Shown piece by piece: positions 1 through 4,481 of a DNA stretch of 7,494 nucleotides. The stretch's first letter is position 1. Each line of letters begins with the position of its first letter. Both the position numbers and the translations under genes were made by a program. The notes under the pieces are model-generated. The model was not told the DNA's origin and did no database searches. It saw only the letters and a list, made by a program, of their open reading frames with translations. This DNA is from Methanobacterium sp. (lineage in GTDB: Archaea; Methanobacteriota; Methanobacteria; Methanobacteriales; Methanobacteriaceae), in the NCBI GenBank assembly GCA_009712615.1, contig WASR01000243.1, forward strand, positions 1-7,494, read 5' to 3'.

Positions 1-50
1 GAATCAAATGTCTTTATTTGTTGAAACATAAGATTGAATATTGGCAACCA

Positions 51-72
51 ATTTGAACAGTTGAGTTCAAAT
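51..72. repeat. Perfect 8-bp inverted repeat over the archease stop codon
   Basis: The arms ATTTGAAC (51-58) and GTTCAAAT (65-72) are exactly complementary, with a 6-base loop AGTTGA. The right arm includes the archease stop codon (67-69 on the minus strand). No T-run follows on the minus strand, so it does not look like a standard archaeal terminator. It could be an RNA hairpin at the end of the archease mRNA or a protein-binding palindrome for a gene beyond the left edge. Its role is not established. Confidence 0.45.
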
Positions 73-537
73 ATCTAGGATGACTTGTAAATCACAGTTA
101 TCTTCCTGGTTCACTTCCATCATATGGTAAGTCACTGCTTTCACTTCAGATCTCTTTTCATGAACGTCTGGTTTGAATTGTTCACCGAATGCAAGGGCCT
201 CCAGGTAAAATATTTTTTTTTCTTTTCTGAGTTTTTGATATATTTTCACATTGAACTTTGAGAATACAAGGTTTTCTGTGTCATGGAGGAATAATAGCTC
301 TGACAACCATTCATAGAGAGTTGAACATTCATCTTCCGCTTCTATTTTGATTTTTTTTATTATTCTGTGTTCGACTTTTGATGTGTCGGTAATAACCTCA
401 AACATTGCGATGGCAGCATTACTAAATGCCACATCGATGGTGGCACCGTATGCTTTAAATCCCACATCTGCTGTTACATCGAAAAATTCATATTTCAAAT
501 TTTCTTCAGAATCGTTTTTTGTAAACAATTTTTCCAC
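67..537 (-). CDS. Archease, RtcB RNA-ligase cofactor protein
   Basis: Archease is a small cytosolic metal-binding protein that promotes guanylylation and turnover of the tRNA-splicing/repair ligase RtcB. The 156 residues fit the family in length and pattern. An N-terminal FFDVTADVGFKAYG motif (about 18-31) carries the family Asp of 'TAD' (D24), EWLSELLFLHD lies in the middle, EVKAVTYH follows, and the chain ends in LQVILDI with the expected C-terminal Asp (D155). The usual form of the first motif is 'HTADVG'; here the His is Val (V21), while the key Asp is kept. The start is GTG at 537; AGGTGG overlaps it, so initiation at TTG 528 (five bases after that Shine-Dalgarno-like sequence) is an alternative that removes three residues. 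A TATA box about 24-36 bases upstream favours a near-leaderless mRNA from GTG. No rtcB is visible in the window. The identity is firm; the exact start is not. Confidence 0.93.
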   Translation of the reverse strand: MEKLFTKNDSEENLKYEFFDVTADVGFKAYGATIDVAFSNAAIAMFEVITDTSKVEHRIIKKIKIEAEDECSTLYEWLSELLFLHDTENLVFSKFNVKIYQKLRKEKKIFYLEALAFGEQFKPDVHEKRSEVKAVTYHMMEVNQEDNCDLQVILDI

Positions 538-560
538 CTTAGATTTTTTTTATGACATCC

Positions 561-573
561 ATATATTTTATAG
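561..573 (-). promoter_or_regulatory. TATA box of the archease gene
   Basis: On the minus strand this reads CTATAAAATATAT, a good archaeal TATA element. It is centred about 30 bases upstream of the GTG start at 537, so transcription should begin at or a few bases before that codon. Confidence 0.55.
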
Positions 574-625
574 TTATTTCAACGATTTTGCCTCTGATTA
601 CTTATCAAATGCTCTCTATCTCTTG

Positions 626-634
626 TTTTAAATA
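626..634 (+). promoter_or_regulatory. Probable TATA box of the small membrane protein gene
   Basis: TTTTAAATA lies about 32 bases upstream of the Shine-Dalgarno site at 658. A start about 25 bases downstream would place the RNA 5' end just before that site. The other TATA-like string, CTTTATAG at 648-655, is too close: it would start transcription inside the coding region. Confidence 0.4.
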
Positions 635-657
635 AGTTGCAGAGATCTTTATAGTAT

Positions 658-663
658 GGGAGG
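658..663 (+). promoter_or_regulatory. Strong Shine-Dalgarno site GGGAGG
   Basis: GGGAGG sits eight bases before ATG 672. It is the main support for the 62-codon frame being a real gene and for this choice of start. Confidence 0.7.
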
Positions 664-671
664 AAAGTAAT

Positions 672-860
672 ATGCAAAGAATTTATGGAAGAAATCAAAC
701 ACCCAATTTAAGGAAAAAATCAGGATTAATAAACTACTTTGATGATCATTACCTTGATCCAGTGTCTTGCATGATCATAGTATTGATTGTAACGATTTTC
801 ATAGCCAGTATAATGTTTGTTGCAGCAGCACCAAATTCTAACATACTGTATTCCGCATAA
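672..860 (+). CDS. Small single-pass membrane protein, unknown function
   Basis: I do not recognise this 62-residue protein. The first 30 residues are polar and basic (R3, R7, R14, K15, K16) with an acidic/aromatic stretch YFDDHYLD. Residues 31-53 form one strongly hydrophobic helix (VSCMIIVLIVTIFIASIMFVAAA), followed by a nine-residue tail. The charge distribution predicts the N terminus inside the cell and the short tail outside. The helix is too far from the N terminus for a classical signal peptide, so a membrane-anchored protein is likelier than a secreted one. A strong Shine-Dalgarno site and an upstream TATA-like element support expression. It is divergent from archease and converges on orc1/cdc6 with an 18-base gap, so it appears monocistronic. 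No function can be assigned. Confidence 0.72.
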   Translation: MQRIYGRNQTPNLRKKSGLINYFDDHYLDPVSCMIIVLIVTIFIASIMFVAAAPNSNILYSA

Positions 861-878
861 ACGCACTTTTTCATTCTA

Positions 879-2009
879 CTACTCAATTCTTTCAAGACAC
901 TTAAGAATATCTTCTGAATCAAACCTCAAAATAATTAGCCTGGAATTTCCTTTAACACCTTTTCCAGTGAATTTTGTATCTATCATCCTTAAAAATTCCA
1001 ATTTATTCAATTTTCTATCGAAGGAAGCGTAACTGGTAGGGTTAACTTTGTTGAAACCTTTATACAGATCTCCTGCAATCAAATCATCTGTTTCACTTTC
1101 TGCTATTGCCTTTAAAAGTAGTTTATCCTCTTTTGAAAGGGTTTTAAGAGTACTTTTAAGATTAGCAGAACTAGTATTGCTCAAAGCCTGCTTTAAATGT
1201 TTTTCTTCAATGGTTTTGGATGCATCTGCCTCGGCAAAATTACCACTCACCCTTAGCAGGTCTATCCCCATTCTGAGGTCTCCAACTTCTGACGCTTGCT
1301 CAGCGATCATATTCAAAAGTTCGTCCGATATAACATCGGGATAAAATCCTGCTCTCACCCTGTCCTTCAAGATATCAAACATTTCAGGGGTGCTGTATGG
1401 ATCGAAAACGATCTCTTGGGGAATGAAAACTGATGTAACATTTTTATCAAGCATGTACCTGAATTCTATGTCGGACAGTATGGCAAAAATGCCTGTTTTA
1501 ACTCCTTTAAACTCTTCATGAGCTCTTAAAATATCATAAAATATTTTATTCGCATTTTTACTGTGAAATAAATAGCTTACATCGTCCAGTGCAACAACCA
1601 TAGATTTTTTTTCATTCTGTAAATGTTTCATTATGCTTCCATATATCCTTGAAAATGGAACCCCTGTTTCAGGAGGCATATGTCCAAATATTTTGTTGTA
1701 AATCTGGGAGAAAATATTGAATCTGGTGGTATGAAGCTGGCAATTAACATACACACATACGACTCTGTCCGAGTTATTTTCTACCATGTTGAAAATTTTA
1801 TTTATTGCAGTTGTTTTTCCAGTGGCAGGAGAACCTAAAACAACAGTATTTATGGGACGTCCTCCTTTTAGAGCTGGCCTTAAACATATTGCAAGAGATT
1901 CCATTTGAGTTTCCCTGTGAAGATAGTTATCAGGCACATAATCAGGGTTAAATGCTTCTATGTTCTTGAAAATGGTTTCATCAAATAGCAGTATATCTTC
2001 GATTCCCAT
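879..2009 (-). CDS. cdc6: Orc1/Cdc6-type replication initiator AAA+ ATPase
   Basis: Archaeal Orc1/Cdc6 proteins bind replication origins and help load the MCM helicase. The 376 residues are typical in length. The N terminus has the family pattern ILLFDETIFKN...YVPDNYLHRE (6-33). Walker A is GSPATGKTT (59-67, K65); Walker B is VVALDDVSYL (138-147, D142); the sensor-1 region is IFAILSDIEF (174-183); FDPYSTPEMFDILKDRVRAG follows; sensor 2 is GDLRMGIDLLR (243-253, R246). About 280-376 form the winged-helix DNA-binding domain. Walker B has D-D where many Orc1/Cdc6 proteins have D-E, and sensor 1 lacks the common Asn, so ATP hydrolysis may be altered or this may be the divergent second paralogue. 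The ATG start matches the conserved N terminus. There is no Shine-Dalgarno site, but a TATA box centred 26 bases upstream, so the mRNA is probably leaderless. The T-run terminator of mptE lies between the two genes, so they are probably separate units. Confidence 0.95.
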   Translation of the reverse strand: MGIEDILLFDETIFKNIEAFNPDYVPDNYLHRETQMESLAICLRPALKGGRPINTVVLGSPATGKTTAINKIFNMVENNSDRVVCVYVNCQLHTTRFNIFSQIYNKIFGHMPPETGVPFSRIYGSIMKHLQNEKKSMVVALDDVSYLFHSKNANKIFYDILRAHEEFKGVKTGIFAILSDIEFRYMLDKNVTSVFIPQEIVFDPYSTPEMFDILKDRVRAGFYPDVISDELLNMIAEQASEVGDLRMGIDLLRVSGNFAEADASKTIEEKHLKQALSNTSSANLKSTLKTLSKEDKLLLKAIAESETDDLIAGDLYKGFNKVNPTSYASFDRKLNKLEFLRMIDTKFTGKGVKGNSRLIILRFDSEDILKCLERIE

Positions 2010-2029
2010 GTATTGTTATCTGGTGGTTT

Positions 2030-2040
2030 AAAATATAAAA
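2030..2040 (-). promoter_or_regulatory. TATA box of orc1/cdc6
   Basis: The minus strand reads TTTTATATTTT here, spanning 21-31 bases upstream of the ATG at 2009. That spacing puts the predicted transcription start on or next to the start codon. No Shine-Dalgarno sequence lies between. Confidence 0.6.
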
Positions 2041-2050
2041 TATTGGTTTT

Positions 2051-2066
2051 AAAAAAAACAAACAAA
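2051..2066 (-). terminator. Oligo-T terminator downstream of mptE
   Basis: On the minus strand the sequence is TTTGTTTGTTTTTTTT, starting 16 bases after the mptE stop codon and ending in eight T. This is the form of an intrinsic archaeal terminator. It sits just upstream of the orc1/cdc6 TATA box, separating the two transcription units. Confidence 0.6.
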
Positions 2067-2081
2067 TTTTGGATCTTAGGG

Positions 2082-2840
2082 TTATTTTGAAATGCTAACA
2101 TCTTGAAAATTTATATTCTTGACCATGAAAATTGTCTCTCCATTGGAAACATTACAGATGTTAATTCCTTCGTTTTCAACCACCCATTCAACTAATTTTT
2201 TGGCATATTGGAGCTTTTTTTCCTTAATACTGTCTGCATTTCCTAGTTCGCCGGCAATATCGGGTCTTGAATATTTTGTGACTATCTTTTCGAAGTCCAT
2301 ACCTGCAAGAATTATATTTTTGGCCTTGAGTTTAACTGCAAGAAACAGACATCTATCTCCATCTGTGAATCCTCCGAAGTTGTAAATATTTTTTAAGGGA
2401 GTGCTTTGTGTGGTTCCTAAAATATTTTCCAATTGGGGGACATATTTTTTTAAAGTATCCTCGTTATTTCCATGAGCATGTACAACCATGATACTGCCCT
2501 GATGATTAGCTTCCAACAGATCATCAATATTACCATCCAAATCAGTCACCACAATTTCAGGCACTATATCTTCTTCTAGCAATGCAGTCACAGCCCCATC
2601 AGCACATATTACACTGAAATTCTCTGTGTTGATGTGTTTAAATTCAAGAACATTTTCTTTCAATGATGGTCCAGCACCGAATATTACCACATTTTCTTTT
2701 ATGGTGATATCTCCAGGGGTTAAACCATTATTACCAAGAAGTCTTTGCAGTATTTTAGCAGATTCTTCGTCTGCAGACCTATCAAACCCAAATTCGGCCA
2801 ATATTTCATCATACCAAGAAAACCATTCCACAAGATTCAT
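2082..2840 (-). CDS. mptE: 6-hydroxymethyl-7,8-dihydropterin pyrophosphokinase, MptE type
   Basis: MptE (DUF115 family, studied as MJ1634) transfers pyrophosphate from ATP to 6-hydroxymethyl-7,8-dihydropterin in synthesis of tetrahydromethanopterin, the C1 carrier of methanogenesis; it is unrelated to bacterial FolK. The 252 residues show the family motifs in order: an N-terminal helix with FSWYDEILAEFGFDRSADEE (7-26), VVIFGAGPSL (51-60), ICADGA (78-83), VVTDLDGN (97-104), VVHAHGNN (119-126), FGGFTDGDRC (155-164) and the C-terminal IILAGMDFEK. The length is normal for the archaeal enzyme, and all acidic and Gly-rich motifs expected for nucleotide and metal binding are present. The ATG start has no Shine-Dalgarno site but a TATA box 23-30 bases upstream with a purine-rich BRE-like GAAAAA before it, so the message is probably leaderless. 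It is transcribed alone, ending at the T-run before orc1/cdc6. Confidence 0.93.
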   Translation of the reverse strand: MNLVEWFSWYDEILAEFGFDRSADEESAKILQRLLGNNGLTPGDITIKENVVIFGAGPSLKENVLEFKHINTENFSVICADGAVTALLEEDIVPEIVVTDLDGNIDDLLEANHQGSIMVVHAHGNNEDTLKKYVPQLENILGTTQSTPLKNIYNFGGFTDGDRCLFLAVKLKAKNIILAGMDFEKIVTKYSRPDIAGELGNADSIKEKKLQYAKKLVEWVVENEGINICNVSNGETIFMVKNINFQDVSISK

Positions 2841-2862
2841 ACTGTTAGGTTAATTTAATACC

Positions 2863-2876
2863 AAATATAATTTTTC
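2863..2876 (-). promoter_or_regulatory. mptE promoter, BRE plus TATA box
   Basis: Read on the minus strand: GAAAAA (2876-2871, BRE-like) followed directly by TTATATTT (2870-2863). The TATA element is 23-30 bases upstream of the mptE ATG at 2840, which points to a leaderless transcript. Confidence 0.6.
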
Positions 2877-3052
2877 TAATTGAGCATTTGCTTAGAGGGA
2901 TATTACTTATATTTTTATTTTTTTATTTAAAATCAATGAAATAGATTTATTCAAGTTTATCCTACCTTTTTTCATATTTTGGGGTACTGAATATCTAAAA
3001 ATTATCCACCATAAAACTAAATTCAACACGGCCCGAGAATTTCAGCGTCAAG
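2877..3052. other. Gene-free stretch between divergent promoters
   Basis: No coding region, RNA gene or repeat array can be supported here. The stretch is mostly A+T, with a T-rich block around 2905-2930 (containing a TATA-like CTTATATTTTTA) and one more G+C-rich patch around 3028-3036. There is no series of origin-recognition-box repeats that I can recognise, although an Orc1/Cdc6 gene is one gene away. Confidence 0.5.
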
Positions 3053-3060
3053 TATATAAA
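3053..3060 (+). promoter_or_regulatory. TATA box of the aminotransferase gene
   Basis: TATATAAA is a near-consensus archaeal TATA box. Transcription would start near 3083, giving a leader of about 110 bases before ATG 3195. This is the only gene in the window with an apparently long leader. Confidence 0.6.
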
Positions 3061-3084
3061 GCCATTTTTCATACATTATCACAT

Positions 3085-3129
3085 CCCCTCAAACCTTGAC
3101 AAATTTCATGGTACGAGGTTTACTTGGGG
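3085..3129 (+). promoter_or_regulatory. Possible hairpin at the 5' end of the leader
   Basis: CCCC (3085-3088) can pair with GGGG (3126-3129), and AAACCT (3091-3096) with AGGTTT (3116-3121). A small internal loop separates the two stems and 19 bases form the apical loop. It would lie at the extreme 5' end of the predicted transcript and enclose the start of the first tiny leader frame. This is an inspection-based structure; no known riboswitch class is recognised. Confidence 0.3.
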
Positions 3130-3137
3130 GAATATGA
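3108..3137 (+). other. Tiny leader reading frame 1 (nine codons)
   Basis: ATG 3108 opens a nine-residue frame (MVRGLLGGI) ending at TGA 3135-3137. The stop overlaps the first ATG of the next tiny frame as ATGA. No clear Shine-Dalgarno site precedes it. It may be chance in a non-coding leader. Confidence 0.2.
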
Positions 3138-3193
3138 TGGTAGAACATTTAAGGAAAAAAAATAGTTTCAATTTAAATTGGAGGTTTTATTAA
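3134..3193 (+). other. Tiny leader reading frame 2 (19 codons) abutting the aminotransferase start
   Basis: Two adjacent ATG codons (3134, 3137) open a frame that ends with TAA at 3191-3193, one base before the aminotransferase ATG at 3195. The last residues are KKNSFNLNWRFY. A run of G (3126-3130) precedes it. The Shine-Dalgarno site of the main gene lies inside it, so translation of this frame would pass over that site. It is a candidate leader peptide or translational-coupling frame. There is no homology evidence. Confidence 0.25.
3180..3185 (+). promoter_or_regulatory. Shine-Dalgarno site GGAGGT of the aminotransferase
   Basis: GGAGGT lies nine bases upstream of ATG 3195 and fixes the start, which also gives the expected family N terminus (LLMIPGPTRV). 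Confidence 0.75.
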
Positions 3194-3194
3194 G

Positions 3195-4364
3195 ATGAAT
3201 GAGACGTTGCTGATGATACCGGGTCCTACAAGGGTTTCATCACGAGTTTTAAAGGCTATGTCTGAAAGCATAGTGAACCATAGAAGTGCTGTGTTTGGTG
3301 AGATACTGACAGAAACCAATGAAATGATGTCAGAAGTATTTCAGACTCAGAACCAGTCCTATTTAATCACAGGTTCAGGTACAGCTGCAATGGAAGCAGC
3401 CCTTGGAAATGTGATCAGTGAGGGCGACAAGGTTTTAAACATTGTAGGTGGAAAGTTTGGAGAAAGGTTCATGCAAATAACCTAGACCCTCGGTTGAGTT
3501 CCAGTGGAACTATAGGTTGAATGGGGAAATGCAGCAAATCCAGAAGATATCCGCTACATCCTTGAAGAAGAGGAAGAAATCAAAGCAGTCACAATGGTTC
3601 ATAATGAAACTTCCACAGGTGTTGAAAATCCAATAGAAGAAGTAGGTAAAATTTTAAAGGATTTCGACGCTCTTTACGTAGTTGATACAGTTTCATCTTT
3701 AGGTGGGGCCGATGTCCAAGTGGATGATTTTGGCATCGATATCTGTGTCACTGGATCACAAAAATGTCTAGCAGCACCTCCGGGAATGGCTGCAATTACA
3801 TTGAATGATGATGCATGGGAAGTTGTGGACAAAACAGAATCCAAAACCTATTATTTAAACCTCAAAAAATACAGAAAGAGCGGATCAAAAGCTGTTCCTG
3901 AAACACCTTACACACCATCTGTTTCACTCATGTATGCAATGAACGAGGCATTAAAAATAATAATGGAAGAAGGACTCGAAGCCAGAATTAAAAGACACGA
4001 ACAAGCAGCAAAAGCTACAGTTAATGGTGTAAAAGCCATTGGACTAGAATTGTTTGCAAATGAAGAAGCTTCTTCAAGCACAGTAACAGCTGTAAACATG
4101 CCTGAAGGAATGACTGACAAAAACTTCAGGGGTACAATGAGGAACAAATACCGCATAGAACTTGCAGGTGGTCAAGATCATCTCAAAGGTAATGTTTTCA
4201 GAATTGGACACATGGGAAACATAACCCACCGTGAAATAATATCCACCATAGCAGCAATAGAAATGTCTTTAAAGGAATTTGGTTACGAAGTAGAATTAGG
4301 AACTGGAGTTGCAGCGGTACACGAAAGTTACATGCCTGGAAACAACTCACTCGAATTCTTCTAA
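3195..4364 (+). pseudogene. Class V aminotransferase (aspartate/phosphoserine type), interrupted by three in-frame stops
   Basis: This is a PLP-dependent class V aminotransferase resembling MJ0959 of Methanocaldococcus, a group described as broad-specificity aspartate aminotransferases that can also make phosphoserine. Read through, it has 389 codons, the family length. It starts with LLMIPGPTRV; ITGSGTAAMEAAL is the phosphate-binding turn; VDTVSSLGG holds the Asp that contacts the PLP nitrogen (D164); and CVTGSQKCLAAPPG holds the Schiff-base Lys (K190). RIGHMG lies near the C terminus. Three stops, TAG 3483, TGA 3495 and TAG 3513 (codons 97, 101, 107), interrupt it. The frame is identical before and after, so no insertion or deletion is involved. 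All other codons are open and family-like. As written, only a 96-residue N-terminal fragment lacking D164 and K190 would be made. The alternatives are sequencing or assembly error, a recent pseudogene, or stop readthrough. The ATG at 3594 has no Shine-Dalgarno site, so a separate downstream protein is unlikely. Confidence 0.85.
3479..3518 (+). repeat. Nested inverted repeat enclosing the three stop codons
   Basis: The outer arms AACCTA (3479-3484) and TAGGTT (3513-3518) are exactly complementary. The inner arms AGTTCC (3497-3502) and GGAACT (3506-3511) are too, around a three-base loop. The first and third stops fall in the outer arms; the second touches the inner left arm. A direct repeat GGTTGA (3492-3497, 3515-3520) overlaps it. 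Confidence 0.45.
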
Positions 4365-4374
4365 TTACATTATC

Positions 4375-4392
4375 TTATTTTTATTTATTTTT
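4375..4392 (+). terminator. T-rich terminator after the aminotransferase gene
   Basis: TTATTTTTATTTATTTTT starts ten bases after the stop codon at 4362-4364. It has no hairpin of its own, as is usual for archaeal intrinsic termination. Confidence 0.55.
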
Positions 4393-4401
4393 AGAATAAA
4401 T

Positions 4402-4451
4402 ATTCATATTAGCAATTAATCTGTTTTCATTAAAAAAAAGATAATATGAAT
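4402..4451. repeat. Perfect 10-bp inverted repeat in the convergent gap
   Basis: ATTCATATTA (4402-4411) and TAATATGAAT (4442-4451) are exactly complementary, with 30 bases between them. A second pair, ATTATCTT (4369-4376) and AAGATAAT (4438-4445), overlaps the right arm, so two alternative stems are possible. The A8 tract that terminates minus-strand transcription lies in the loop. In such A+T-rich DNA chance pairing is not excluded. Confidence 0.4.
4432..4439 (-). terminator. T8 terminator of the ThDP enzyme-radical SAM operon
   Basis: Eight A on the plus strand give TTTTTTTT on the minus strand, 43-50 bases after the radical SAM stop codon. This is a likely oligo-T terminator for the operon. 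Confidence 0.55.
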
Positions 4452-4481
4452 TTTAAATTTATTTAATTGTAAAGAGTGTCT

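Noticed and set aside
1..29. Minus-strand ATG at 29 opening a frame (MFQQIKTFD) that runs off the left edge, possibly a gene after archease.
   Set aside because: Only nine full codons are visible, with no Shine-Dalgarno site or TATA box at a useful distance, and the residues match no start I know, such as RtcB.
347..631. Plus-strand open frame of 94 codons.
   Set aside because: It is the antisense shadow of archease, with low-complexity hydrophobic composition and no ribosome-binding site.
648..655. CTTTATAG as TATA box of the small membrane protein.
   Set aside because: It lies directly before the Shine-Dalgarno site, so transcription would begin after the start codon. The TTTTAAATA at 626 fits better.
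2940..3130. Weak resemblance to archaeal origin-recognition boxes (AAACTTGAAT on the minus strand near 2949-2958; TTTACTTGGGGG at 3119-3130).
   Set aside because: The matches are partial, not repeated and in different contexts, and the gap is not next to the orc1/cdc6 gene. Not enough for an origin.
3483..3515. Selenocysteine or pyrrolysine insertion at the stops.
   Set aside because: TAG and TGA are both used, the positions align with ordinary Lys, Gly and Asp residues, and these decoding systems are not expected in this lineage. No tRNA or SECIS-like element is visible in the window.
3486..3593. Insertion element, intein or ribosomal bypass gap between the two aminotransferase halves.
   Set aside because: The frame is unchanged across the interval and the translated residues (VEWGNAANPEDIRYILEEEE) fit the family without extra length. 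Only substitutions are needed.
3908..4156. Minus-strand open frame inside the aminotransferase.
   Set aside because: It is antisense to well-conserved PLP-enzyme sequence and has no start signals.
3594..4364. An independent gene starting at ATG 3594.
   Set aside because: There is no Shine-Dalgarno site or TATA box, and the protein would lack the N-terminal third of the fold. It is the remainder of the interrupted aminotransferase.
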